NCBI RefSeq assembly: GCF_003326675.1
Contig: NZ_JPWF01000016.1
Coordinates: 1 to 64,000, forward strand
Direction: 5' to 3'
Source: Thalassospira profundimaris
GTDB lineage: Bacteria > Pseudomonadota > Alphaproteobacteria > Rhodospirillales > Thalassospiraceae
DNA: 64,000 nucleotides
This document shows, piece by piece, positions 9,452 through 18,254 of the stretch. The stretch's first letter is position 1, and every line of letters begins with the position of its first letter. The notes under the pieces were generated by a model that saw nothing but the letters and a program-made list of their open reading frames with translations, was not told the origin of the DNA and searched no databases. Both the position numbers and the translations under genes were made by a program.

Positions 9452-10669
9452 ATGTTTGAGTGGGTGATCATCCTTTTTCTGGGATCGGGATTGGTGTACG
9501 GGCTTTTTTCCCGACGCCTTGAACATCGGAATATCTCGTCACCGATGGTGATGGTTTTAAGCGGTGCGGTGATCGCCTTGCCACTTGGCATCTGGCATGA
9601 AGCACCGTTGACCGCACTTAGTGGCAGCATTCATTTCGCCACCACCTTTGCCGAAATGACCCTTGCGATCATTCTGTTTCTGGATGCTGCGGTTCTTGAT
9701 TATCGCAAGGAACGCGCTGCACGGACCCTTGCCACGCGGCTTTTGCTGATCGGGTTGCCGCTGACCATTCTTGCGACATGGGCGTTTATTTTCGGCACCG
9801 ATCCGACCATCGGCCTTGTCCCGGCGCTTATTCTTGCCCTGATTGTCAGCCCGACCGATGCCGCCCTTGGCCGTCCGGTACTTGAAAACACCGACGTGCC
9901 CGAACCGGTCCGCCAGGGCATCAATATTGAAAGCGGGCTTAATGACGGGCTCGTCCTGCCGGTTTTTACCACCGCGGTATTGCTTGAAGCCAATGTCCTG
10001 AGCAACGGGCATCAGGGATGGATCAAGGAAGCGCTGCTTGAAATTTCCATCGGGGCCGGGGCCGGGGTTTTGATCGGCTTTGTCCTTGGCAAGATCGTTA
10101 ACCGGACCGTGACGCAGGATATGATCGTTGACCGGTTTGAACGGTTGCTTGGCGTTCTGGCGGCACTGTTTATTTATCTTCTGGCCGAGCAGCTTGGCGG
10201 CAATGGTTTTGTCGCGGCCTTTGCCGGGGGGCTTGCCCTTAATATTTCAAGCGAGAAAGTCCGCGACACCATCGAAAGCTTTGGCGAGGCCGAGGCAGAG
10301 CTTCTGACCATGCTGACATTCTTTGTCTTTGGGCTGCTTGTTGTGCCCGCAGTTTATGAAAGCTGGACCTGGATGATGCTTGTCTTCTCGGTCGTCAGCC
10401 TTGTGATCCTGCGGCCGCTTTGTGTGTGGATTTGCATGATCGGATCACCCTACAGCCTTGGCGAAAAGCTTTATATCGGGTGGTTCGGGCCGCGCGGGAT
10501 TGCGTCCGTGATCTATATGCTGATCATGGCGACCCTGATCAGTCCGGGCGAAATCAAATCCCTGATTGCGGCGGGCACCATGATCATCTGTATCAGCACC
10601 GTGGCGCACGGCGTCAGTGCCGCACCGCTTTCACAGGCGCTTGTCCGGTATCTTGGCAGGCGAGGGTAA
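9452..10669 (+). CDS. Cation:proton antiporter, CPA1/NhaP family
   Basis: A 405-aa inner-membrane protein with about twelve hydrophobic helices spread over its length. The ion-binding motifs of CPA1 antiporters are visible: SPTDAALGRPVLE in the middle and NIESGLNDGLVLPVF shortly after, where the Asn-Asp pair is the expected cation site. A WFGPRGIASVIY segment near residue 350 matches the late conserved helix. It would exchange Na+ or K+ for H+ in pH and salt homeostasis. It lacks a cytoplasmic TrkA-C domain, unlike the second antiporter at 13387. Ion preference cannot be read from sequence. Confidence 0.88.
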   Translation: MFEWVIILFLGSGLVYGLFSRRLEHRNISSPMVMVLSGAVIALPLGIWHEAPLTALSGSIHFATTFAEMTLAIILFLDAAVLDYRKERAARTLATRLLLIGLPLTILATWAFIFGTDPTIGLVPALILALIVSPTDAALGRPVLENTDVPEPVRQGINIESGLNDGLVLPVFTTAVLLEANVLSNGHQGWIKEALLEISIGAGAGVLIGFVLGKIVNRTVTQDMIVDRFERLLGVLAALFIYLLAEQLGGNGFVAAFAGGLALNISSEKVRDTIESFGEAEAELLTMLTFFVFGLLVVPAVYESWTWMMLVFSVVSLVILRPLCVWICMIGSPYSLGEKLYIGWFGPRGIASVIYMLIMATLISPGEIKSLIAAGTMIICISTVAHGVSAAPLSQALVRYLGRRG

Positions 10670-10764
10670 TCCTGAACAAAGCTATGAACGCATTCGGTTG
10701 CCCGGCATTCCCTGACTGGCGGTCTTTGCTTATGGCGGGGCTTATTGCCGGGCCAATTGTCGGT

Positions 10765-11433
10765 TTATTGCTGACTGAGGGCAAGCTTTGCCCCCAAGGC
10801 AATGAACATGCCGCCAAGCGCACGCTGTAACCATGCGCCCACAGCACCGTTTGCCTTGATCCGCGTTGCCGCACTTGCCACCATCAGAACGATGCAGCTT
10901 TCAACAATCAGCCCGATCAGATTGACCATCGATCCAAGGACCAGAAACTGTGTCGCGCCCTGCCCGTGCGCCAGATCGACGAATTGCGGTAGAAACGCCA
11001 TGAAAAAGATCGCGACCTTGGGGTTCAGAACATCGATCATCACGCCCTGACGCCAGGCCTGAAGGGCGGTCATCGGCTTGGTGGAAATCGCAACAGCCGG
11101 GACAATTTCATCATCGGCGTTACAGTTGGCCTTGCGGGCAAAGCTTGACCGCAATGCGCAGATCCCCAACCACACCAGATAGGCCACCCCGACCCATTTG
11201 ACGATGGCAAAGGCCAGCGCCGAAGTCGCAAGGATCGCCGACAGGCCAAGGGCCGCGGCAATCACATGCACAAAGGCCCCCGACACCACCCCAAAGGTCG
11301 AAAACAGGCCGATCTTGCGGCCATGAACGGCGGTTTGACCAATGATATAGGCCATATCAGGCCCCGGCGAGATATTGAGCAAAAACGCTGCAATCAGAAA
11401 CGGGGTATATTGCACCAGAAGGTCAGTCATCAA
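10765..11433 (-). CDS. LysE/RhtB family amino-acid exporter
   Basis: A 222-aa membrane protein with six predicted helices. The family's signature segment, NISPGPDMAYIIGQT, lies near residue 20, followed by GAFVHVIAAALGLSAI, the usual second helix. Members export amino acids such as homoserine, threonine, lysine or leucine, but the substrate is not predictable here. The start codon overlaps the stop of the upstream DinB gene by 4 bp (ATGA), so the two are translationally coupled. It converges on the antiporter gene, with a 95-bp spacer. Confidence 0.88.
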   Translation of the reverse strand: MMTDLLVQYTPFLIAAFLLNISPGPDMAYIIGQTAVHGRKIGLFSTFGVVSGAFVHVIAAALGLSAILATSALAFAIVKWVGVAYLVWLGICALRSSFARKANCNADDEIVPAVAISTKPMTALQAWRQGVMIDVLNPKVAIFFMAFLPQFVDLAHGQGATQFLVLGSMVNLIGLIVESCIVLMVASAATRIKANGAVGAWLQRALGGMFIALGAKLALSQQ

Positions 11434-11927
11434 AGTTGCTCGCGCCCGTAATAGATCAGATCGATTTCAAGTGCCTTGCCGCCTGCTTCGAGCACCATGT
11501 TGGAAACCTGTCCGCGGTGATGGGTCTGATGATTGAACATATGACCCAGCACCAGATCACGCGGCATGGTATAGGCCCCGGCAGTCACCGACTGATAGGT
11601 CAGGTCCGATGCGATGATGTCTTCGGTCAGGCTTGCGGTGAAATCGGCAATGTCGCGATCCTGCCCGATGCGCGCGGCCCGCAAATCATCGAAACCGGCA
11701 AACAGGATGGTATCAAGCGGCATGGCAACCGGCGCGCCAACCAACCGCGACAGCCAAAGCCGGTCTGCGACCAGAAGATGATTAAGCGTGCGCATGATCG
11801 ACGGAAAGAAGGCGCGTCGCGGTGCCTCCAGCTCGGCCACCGGAAGGGCGGCACAGGCCTCATAGACATGCCGGTTGGCCCAGGCATTATAGTCTGCCAG
11901 ACGCTTGAAATAGGCGACGCTGTTCAT
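11430..11927 (-). CDS. DinB-family protein
   Basis: A 165-aa four-helix-bundle protein of the DinB/DUF664 superfamily. The start YFKRLADYNAWANRHVYEAC is characteristic of the family. A conserved His near residue 50 (LNHLLVADRLW) and the HMFNHQTHHRGQ motif near 130-140 supply the usual metal triad. Family members include damage-inducible proteins and thiol-dependent transferases, and no specific reaction can be given. GGAG sits 8 nt before the ATG. It is the first gene of a two-gene unit with the LysE exporter. Confidence 0.88.
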   Translation of the reverse strand: MNSVAYFKRLADYNAWANRHVYEACAALPVAELEAPRRAFFPSIMRTLNHLLVADRLWLSRLVGAPVAMPLDTILFAGFDDLRAARIGQDRDIADFTASLTEDIIASDLTYQSVTAGAYTMPRDLVLGHMFNHQTHHRGQVSNMVLEAGGKALEIDLIYYGREQL

Positions 11928-11959
11928 ATCTGATCTCCGCTCTCTGGCAGGCTTTCTGC

Positions 11960-12883
11960 TCAGGACTTTGCACTGGTCGGGTTTGCGGCAACCCGGTCAA
12001 GAACCCCGGCCGCCGGTTTGGGCACACGTTTGGTCAGAATAACCACATTACCCACCAAAGTCAGGCCAACACCCCAGATGATATGCGCCGTCCAGTGGAA
12101 ATCCTCAAACCAGGTCGACAGCAACAGGGCAACAACCGGAAACATGACCGAGCTATAGGCCGCGCGATCCGGGCCGATCTTGCCCAACAGCGTCAGATAG
12201 AACCCGAATGCCAGAACCGATCCGAACAGCGACAGATAAACCAACGCCGCAATGAAGCTTGGGCTGGTATCAAAGGTAACCGGAATCCCGGCCAAGCCGA
12301 TATAGGCAAACAACAGGATCGAGCCATACAACATGCCAAAGGCATTGGCCTGAAGGACCGGAATGCCGTGGGCATGGTTGCGCGCCGAGGCCATATTGCC
12401 CAGCGACGCGATATAGGACCCGACCAGTGACACCATCAAACCGATGCTGCCCCCGGTTGCCAGATCAAATGTCGCCAGATCATCGGCAAAGACCAATGCA
12501 ATCCCGGCCAGGCCGATACTCGCCCCGATCAGGGTGCGGGTTTCGGGACGGCGACGGAAAAAGATCACGCCATTGATCATGTTCATGATCACGATGGTCG
12601 AAAACACAACCGCCAGCAGACCTGATGTCAGATGCACACTGGCGACATAGATCAGAACATAGTTCAGGGAGAACAGGCAGACGCCCAGAACAGCCATGAA
12701 GAAATGATCACGCAAGCCAAAACGCATCGGCAAGCGACGCACCGCACACCATGCCATCAAAATCAGGGTCGCCAACGCAAAACGAAGAGCCACCGCGACT
12801 TCGGGCGCGACAGAAAGCTGATACTGAATGGCGATCCAGGTTGATCCCCAGATTAAAACGACGGCTGCATAAAGACCAAACAT
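11960..12883 (-). CDS. DMT-superfamily (EamA) transporter
   Basis: A 307-aa inner-membrane protein made of two EamA repeats, about ten helices. The N-terminus shows VVLIWGSTWIAIQYQLS, followed by VALRFALATLILMAW, both standard for the family. The frame extends to a TTG at 12916, but the ATG at 12883 has GGAG 10 nt upstream and starts right at helix 1, so it is preferred. It probably exports amino acids or related metabolites. It lies 30 bp upstream of the DinB-lysE pair on the same strand, so the three may be one exporter operon. Confidence 0.85.
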   Translation of the reverse strand: MFGLYAAVVLIWGSTWIAIQYQLSVAPEVAVALRFALATLILMAWCAVRRLPMRFGLRDHFFMAVLGVCLFSLNYVLIYVASVHLTSGLLAVVFSTIVIMNMINGVIFFRRRPETRTLIGASIGLAGIALVFADDLATFDLATGGSIGLMVSLVGSYIASLGNMASARNHAHGIPVLQANAFGMLYGSILLFAYIGLAGIPVTFDTSPSFIAALVYLSLFGSVLAFGFYLTLLGKIGPDRAAYSSVMFPVVALLLSTWFEDFHWTAHIIWGVGLTLVGNVVILTKRVPKPAAGVLDRVAANPTSAKS

Positions 12884-13386
12884 GGCCGGGGCGCTCCAAA
12901 AGAATTGAAGCGGCAATTTATGTCAGAATCTCACCCGAACCAAACCAGCATTTTTGATCCTGACATTAGTCAAACTAATGCAAAAACAGTCAAAGTAATG
13001 CGTGGGGCATCAGGGTTTCTGACCCTGCCTTTGAGCTGGGTGTGCGAGGGGCGTCGTATGGGTGGGGGATGGGTTGTATGGGATGCGTTGCTCGTGCCGG
13101 GTTGGCCGTGGGGGGGGTACGTAAAGGACGGATTGGGCGTGTTTGGGGCGTCGGATGATCTGGCCCGGCGTCAGAGTTGGGGTTGGGGTTGGGGTTGGCC
13201 GCTGGAGCTGGAGCTGGAACTCGAACTGGAACTGGAGCTGGAGCTGGAGCTGAAACTCGAACTGGAGTTGGGTCGCAGTCTGAGTGTGAACGGGTCGAGA
13301 GCCGGAGCCGGAAATTAGCCAGAGGTGCGCCCTAGTTGATCGGGGGCCGGGGCAGAAGCCATTTGGCAACCAGCCCCGCAGCCGAC
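12884..13386. other. Intergenic region with low-complexity G-rich tract
   Basis: About 500 bp between the start of the DMT gene and the 3' end of the antiporter gene. The first 100 bp carry the DMT promoter region, including near-repeats of CAAA-CTAATGCAAAAA words. From about 13030 the plus strand becomes strongly G-rich, leading into the hexamer array at 13178-13270. The 137-codon open frame across it encodes runs of Leu-Glu and Trp-Gly purely from the repeats and is not a credible gene. Confidence 0.6.
13178..13270. repeat. Hexamer tandem-repeat array
   Basis: The array has two blocks. The first (13178-13198) is repeated GGGGTT. The second (13202-13266) consists of about eleven units of GAGCTG and its variants GAACTG and GAACTC. 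Like the tract at 41-88 it is 6-bp periodic and sits beyond the 3' end of a minus-strand gene, although the unit sequence differs. Confidence 0.88.
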
Positions 13387-15495
13387 TTATTCCTTGGTGC
13401 GTTTGCGTCGTTTGGTCGTTTTAACCGGTGCATCGGTATTTGCATCGGCGTCTTCGCCACCTGCATCCTCGCCCGTCGGGTCCGGCTTTTTCAGCGGTTC
13501 GGCTGTTTCGCTGTCAGAGGCGGCGTCAGGTTGCGGTACGTCCGCGACGTCTTGGGCGTCAGGGGTCACATCCTTGTCAGCTTCTGCAACCGCAGTAGCA
13601 GTATCGGAGGCAGCAGTCTCGATTTCGACGGAGTCGCCGGTATCACTTTCTGACGTGCTGGTGGTGTTGGCAGCGCGCAGGGTAGCGTTCTTTTCGTCGC
13701 GTTTGCGTTTTTGCCAGTCTTTCCAGATTTCAAGCAGTTCCGAGCGCGACTGGAAGATCGGGATGCGGCGTTTGGGTTTGGTTTTCTGAACTTCGACGGC
13801 AAGGCCGACTTCGATCACACCATGTTCGTCATCGGTCCGGCGCACAATCAGTTCGACTGTGCCATAGGTGACACGATCACCGAGTTCGACATCGCCCGAC
13901 AGGTCGCGTTCAAGAATATCGGCCACGGTCAGTTCCGCGTCATCGTCATCAACACCAAAGCCATAGAGGCGACCGATATCGACAATATGGGTATCAGCCG
14001 GGAAGCTGAAATCACCGAACAGATCGACGTCATTGGCCCCCTCGGCCGGACCGGCAAACAGTTGATCAAGCAGTTCGACATGCTTGGGCGGGGTGATGAT
14101 ATAGACCTGATCACCGGCCTGAATGTGACCGGCAGAATGCGGACGCAAGGATGCCCCGTCGCGCAGGATCAAACTGGGACGGGCCCAGCGCGGTATGCGA
14201 TGACCGGTGGCAACGGCACTGGCTTCGTGTACGCGATAGACAACGATTTCCTGATTGGCATTACCGGGTAATTCAAGGTCAATACGATCGACCGGCCCGT
14301 GACGCGGCGGCACGATAATGCCCAGCCATTTCGCCACCCGTCTGATCGTCCAGCCCTGCAACAGAAGCGATGTGATCACGACGATAAAGGCGGTGTTAAA
14401 CAAAAGCTGCCCTTCGGGCACGCCTTCGACCATCGGCACAATCGCAAGCAGGATCGACACCGCACCGCGCAAACCGACCCATGAAATAAAGGCGGTGTCA
14501 TTGCGCGAGAAGTTAAAGAACATCAGGCACAGCCACACGGCAACAGGGCGTGCGATAAACACCAGAACAAGCGCAAGAACCACACCGGGAATGATCACCG
14601 CGCCAAATTCGGACGGGGTCGCCAGCAGACCGAGTGTGACAAACATCGCGATCTGGGCAAGCCATGTGGTGACATGCTGAAACCGCCGGACGCCGACACT
14701 CATATGCATCTTGCTGTTACCGGCAAACAGACCGGCGACATAAACCGCCAGGAAGCCACTGCCGCCCAGTATACTGGTCGCGCCAAACAGGCTGAGTGCG
14801 CAGGCCATGGTAATGATCGGCACCAGCCCCGGTTCCAGTTTGATGCGGTTGATCATCTGCACCAGCGCATAACCGCCCGCCAAGCCGAACACCGCGCCCA
14901 GACCGATCTGAAGCACAAAGCGTTGCAGCAGTTCGACCGCGATATTTTCTCCGCCGCCGATAATGATCAGTTCGACCAGTGAAATGGTCAGGAACACCGC
15001 CATCGGATCGTTCGAACCCGATTCGACTTCAAGCGTGCTGCGCGTACGATCACGCAAATTGATCCCGCCAACCCGTAGCAGGAAAAACACAGCAGCCGCA
15101 TCGGTTGAACTGACAATCGCCCCAAACAGCAAGGCCACCAGCCAAGGCACATCAAGCACCAGCCAAGTCACCGCCCCGATCACCCCGGTCGTGATCATCA
15201 CGCCAAAGGTGGCCAGCACAAGCGACGGCCATGCGGCAATTTTCAATGTTCGGAGCTGGGTTTCAAAGCCGCTGTCAAACAGGATCAGGGCCAGCGCGAT
15301 CGAGCCGATAAAATAGGCCAGCGGCGCATTGTCAAAATTGATGCCGCCAATCCCGTCTTCGCCGGCACCAAGGCCGACAAACAGGAACACCAACAGCAAA
15401 GGGGCCCCGACCCGGAAACTGACCAGGCTGGTAAAGACCGCGACCACAACCAGAATCGATGCAATCAGGATCACCAGATTCATCGATTCAATCAT
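13387..15495 (-). CDS. K+/H+ antiporter with TrkA-C and CorC-like domains (NhaP2/CvrA type)
   Basis: A 702-aa protein. Residues 1-390 are the Na/H-exchanger membrane domain, with the STDAAAVFFLL and VESGSNDPMAVFLT motifs (the cation-site Asn-Asp). A TrkA-C domain (about 415-485, QEIVVYRVHEASAVATG) and a CorC_HlyC-like domain (about 490-575) follow in the cytoplasm, as in E. coli NhaP2/CvrA. Beyond residue 580 is a 120-residue charged, disordered tail rich in Glu, Asp, Ala and Thr that ends in Lys/Arg-rich TKRRKRTKE. This tail is longer than in enteric homologues. It likely extrudes K+ under nucleotide or pH control. AAGGAG precedes the ATG by 8 nt. Confidence 0.92.
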   Translation of the reverse strand: MIESMNLVILIASILVVVAVFTSLVSFRVGAPLLLVFLFVGLGAGEDGIGGINFDNAPLAYFIGSIALALILFDSGFETQLRTLKIAAWPSLVLATFGVMITTGVIGAVTWLVLDVPWLVALLFGAIVSSTDAAAVFFLLRVGGINLRDRTRSTLEVESGSNDPMAVFLTISLVELIIIGGGENIAVELLQRFVLQIGLGAVFGLAGGYALVQMINRIKLEPGLVPIITMACALSLFGATSILGGSGFLAVYVAGLFAGNSKMHMSVGVRRFQHVTTWLAQIAMFVTLGLLATPSEFGAVIIPGVVLALVLVFIARPVAVWLCLMFFNFSRNDTAFISWVGLRGAVSILLAIVPMVEGVPEGQLLFNTAFIVVITSLLLQGWTIRRVAKWLGIIVPPRHGPVDRIDLELPGNANQEIVVYRVHEASAVATGHRIPRWARPSLILRDGASLRPHSAGHIQAGDQVYIITPPKHVELLDQLFAGPAEGANDVDLFGDFSFPADTHIVDIGRLYGFGVDDDDAELTVADILERDLSGDVELGDRVTYGTVELIVRRTDDEHGVIEVGLAVEVQKTKPKRRIPIFQSRSELLEIWKDWQKRKRDEKNATLRAANTTSTSESDTGDSVEIETAASDTATAVAEADKDVTPDAQDVADVPQPDAASDSETAEPLKKPDPTGEDAGGEDADANTDAPVKTTKRRKRTKE

Positions 15496-15629
15496 GTTGG
15501 GGCTCCTTGTTTGTAATTATCGTAATGACTTTGTCTGGCTGAACACCATGGCGATCATTGCATGAGATATTTAGGAAATGGTGACCGCGAAAGGCCATTA
15601 CCCAAAGAATTTGGCGAAATTACTGCAAA

Positions 15630-16091
15630 TCAGTCAGTTTCGAGCCGTGCCGGAACAAACATTGTTTCCTTGGCCGTCGACAGGGCAATTTCCGGCAGAA
15701 CTTCGACAATGCCGGGCATTTCCTTGATCGTATCCGACACAAAACTTTCGAGATGAGCCGTATCACGCAGGCGCAGTTTGACCAGATAATCAAAGCGCCC
15801 GGTCATATGATGACATTCAAGAACCTCGTCCGCCTTGATCAGCGATTTGACCAGTTTCTTGTTGCCCTTGGCCGGATCCGTGCGCAGCCAGACCATCGCG
15901 GTCAAGGAACGGCCAATGGCGTTCGGATCGACCGCAACACGATAGGCCTGAATGATCCCCTGTTCGCGCAATTTGCGCACCCGGTCATTCACCGCAGAGA
16001 CCGACAGACCGACCTTTGTCCCCAAAACCGAATAGGACAGCGACGCGTCTTCCTGCAAAATGTCGATCAATTTGCGATCAATAGCATCCAT
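15630..16091 (-). CDS. Lrp/AsnC-family transcriptional regulator
   Basis: A 153-aa regulator. An N-terminal AsnC-type HTH (DAIDRKLIDILQEDASLSY through VNDRVRKLREQGII) is followed by an RAM ligand-binding domain (AMVWLRTDPAKGNKKLV to the end). It would form octamers and respond to an amino acid. The gene is divergent from three tandem DMT exporters starting at 16259, with a shared 167-bp region. Lrp-like proteins often control an adjacent amino-acid exporter, so these are its likely targets. That link is inference from arrangement. Confidence 0.92.
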   Translation of the reverse strand: MDAIDRKLIDILQEDASLSYSVLGTKVGLSVSAVNDRVRKLREQGIIQAYRVAVDPNAIGRSLTAMVWLRTDPAKGNKKLVKSLIKADEVLECHHMTGRFDYLVKLRLRDTAHLESFVSDTIKEMPGIVEVLPEIALSTAKETMFVPARLETD

Positions 16092-16258
16092 TTATCTTCC
16101 CCCTGATGGATTATTGTCGACAGCCTTGATCTTACACGAAAATCAGGCCTGCGCGAACTGTTCACCAAATTCGCCGGGGCTGCTATGCGCAAATCGTATG
16201 ATAAATTGGCCCTCGCAGACTGGATTTTTTCCAAAATCACGCTTATTCGTTGAGGATA

Positions 16259-17281
16259 ATGGTTTTTTCACCCGCCTCTTCTGACAATGCAGCCCTTAGG
16301 GGCGCCCTGTTGATGATTTCCGCCGCACTGTGTTTTGCGGCCATGGCGGTGCTGATCCGTTATGTCACCCGCGATGTTCATCCGTTCGAAGCAGCATTTT
16401 TCCGCAACTTTTTCGGTTTGCTGCCGATGGTACCCTGGCTGATTGGCAATGGCATTGGCGGATTGAAGACCGAACGGTTCAAGCTGCATTTCCTGCGCGG
16501 GGCACTTGGGTTTGGCGCGATGTCGTGCCTGTTTACCGCCCTTGCCATCACCCCCGCCGCCCAAGTGATTGCGATCAACTTTACCCTGCCGATCCTGACC
16601 ACGGTTCTGGCCGCGATCATTGTGCGCGAAACCGTGCGCGCGCGCCGCTGGAGTGCGATTGCTATCGGTTTTGTCGGGGCGATGATCATTATCCGGCCAT
16701 TCGGGCAGGATTTTGAAACCGGTGCCATTCTGGCCTTGCTGGCGACCCTGTTCATGGCAGCGGCCATGACCACCGTCAAAATGCTGTCGCGGACTGAAAG
16801 TGCCAATGCCATCGTCACCTGGATGGGACTGGTCATGACGCCCTTGTCCCTGCCACCTGCGATCTATTTCTGGGAAACACCCAGTTTGTGGCAGTTGTTC
16901 ATTTTGCTTTTGATTGCGGTATCGGGCACCGCCGGTCAGCAATTGCTGGTGCGGGCCTATCGCACGGCGGACCAGTCCTATGTGATGATTTTCGACTTCC
17001 TGCGCCTGCCATTTGTGGCAGCAATGGCCTTTGTCATGTTTGGCGAGGTGGTTGATCTTTGGACCTGGGGCGGGGCCGCCCTGATTATCGGATCAGCCCT
17101 TTATATCGCAAGGCGCGAAGCAGTATTGGCAAAGCGGGCCAAAACGGAAACCCGCCTGCCAACCACGGCCCCGGCCGACCCGCAGGCCATTCCGGCCACC
17201 AAGATTGATCGCCCGGAACAACATCAGGTCAATCCCGGCGAGACAAGCAAACCCAAAGACGAAAGAACACCCGATGCGTGA
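16259..17281 (+). CDS. DMT-superfamily (EamA) transporter, first of three tandem paralogues
   Basis: A 340-aa inner-membrane protein with two EamA repeats. Family segments include AALCFAAMAVLIRYVTRDVH, the AAFFRNFFGLLPMVPW helix and INFTLPILTTVLAAI. A hydrophilic tail of about 40 residues follows the last helix. A TTG at 16250 is in frame, but the ATG at 16259 is preferred, with GAGG just upstream at short spacing. It overlaps the next gene by 8 bp (17274-17281), so the set is translationally coupled. Substrate unknown; amino-acid or purine export is typical. Confidence 0.88.
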   Translation: MVFSPASSDNAALRGALLMISAALCFAAMAVLIRYVTRDVHPFEAAFFRNFFGLLPMVPWLIGNGIGGLKTERFKLHFLRGALGFGAMSCLFTALAITPAAQVIAINFTLPILTTVLAAIIVRETVRARRWSAIAIGFVGAMIIIRPFGQDFETGAILALLATLFMAAAMTTVKMLSRTESANAIVTWMGLVMTPLSLPPAIYFWETPSLWQLFILLLIAVSGTAGQQLLVRAYRTADQSYVMIFDFLRLPFVAAMAFVMFGEVVDLWTWGGAALIIGSALYIARREAVLAKRAKTETRLPTTAPADPQAIPATKIDRPEQHQVNPGETSKPKDERTPDA

Positions 17282-18218
17282 TCGGTTCAACGCCCTTCCC
17301 CCCTATTTGCAGGCATCCGTCTTCGGGGTGATGGCGTCGATCAGTGCAGCGATCTTTTCGGTTTTTGTCCGCCTTGCGACCGAACATATTGATCCGCTTC
17401 AGGCGGTATTTTTCCGCAATTTTTTCGGATTGATCCTGATTGCGCCTTTGGCATTTCGTGCAGGCATTGCGCCGCTTAAGACAAAGCGTCTGCCAATGTT
17501 TGCCTTGCGTGCGGTATTGTCGATGGGGGCGATGAGTTTCTGGTTTTCCGCCATTGCCTATATGCCGCTTGCCGAAGCCACGGCCCTTAATTTCACCGTG
17601 CCGCTGTTTGGCACCATTCTGGCGGCGATCTTTTTGGGCGAAACCATTCGCAAATACCGGGTCGCGGCATTGCTTGTCGGTTTTTGTGGTGTTCTGATCA
17701 TTATCCGGCCGGGTAGCGACACCGTGCAGCTTGCAAGTCTGTTTCCGATCGCGGCAGCAATCTGTATGGCAAGTGCGGGGCTTACCATCAAGTCACTGTC
17801 CAAAACTGAAAACCCGACCACCATCATCCTTTATATGATGGCGCTGACCACACCGATGACCTTGATCCCGGCCCTGTTTGTCTGGGAAACACCCAGTCTT
17901 GAGGTTCTTGGCCTGATGGCGGCCGGGGCGTTCATGGCCAATATCACCCAGATCTGCAACACCAATGCATTCCGGGTTTATGATTACGGATTTGTCATCG
18001 GGTTCAATTATCTGCGCCTGCCGATTGTGTCGGTCATCGCCCTTGTGATGTTTGGCGAGATTCCCGAAATCTGGCTTTTGCCCGGTGCGGTTCTGATTAT
18101 CGGATCGGCCCTGTTCATTGCGCGCCGCGAAGCCAAACTGAACCGCGAAGCCAACCGGATCAAACGGGGGCCGTCATCAACCGCCAGCGACCTTGATCCG
18201 CCACCGTCACGCGACTGA
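17274..18218 (+). CDS. DMT-superfamily (EamA) transporter, second of three tandem paralogues
   Basis: A 314-aa paralogue of both neighbours. It shares the FFRNFFGLILIAPL helix, ALNFTVPLFGTILAAIFLGE, and NYLRLPIVSVIALVMFGE near the end. The start is the ATG at 17274 inside the 3' end of the preceding gene; no strong ribosome site is visible, as expected for coupled translation. The longer frame from 17205 would overlap the upstream gene by 77 bp and is rejected. The C-terminal tail is Arg/Asn-rich. It ends 36 bp before the third paralogue. Confidence 0.88.
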   Translation: MRDRFNALPPYLQASVFGVMASISAAIFSVFVRLATEHIDPLQAVFFRNFFGLILIAPLAFRAGIAPLKTKRLPMFALRAVLSMGAMSFWFSAIAYMPLAEATALNFTVPLFGTILAAIFLGETIRKYRVAALLVGFCGVLIIIRPGSDTVQLASLFPIAAAICMASAGLTIKSLSKTENPTTIILYMMALTTPMTLIPALFVWETPSLEVLGLMAAGAFMANITQICNTNAFRVYDYGFVIGFNYLRLPIVSVIALVMFGEIPEIWLLPGAVLIIGSALFIARREAKLNREANRIKRGPSSTASDLDPPPSRD

Positions 18219-18254
18219 TCGAGTATCGCCAACGTAAAAGCAAAGGCCCCGACA

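Noticed and set aside
12905..13318. 137-codon frame with long Leu-Glu runs
   Set aside because: The repeated residues are a direct product of the GAGCTG array; there is no ribosome site.
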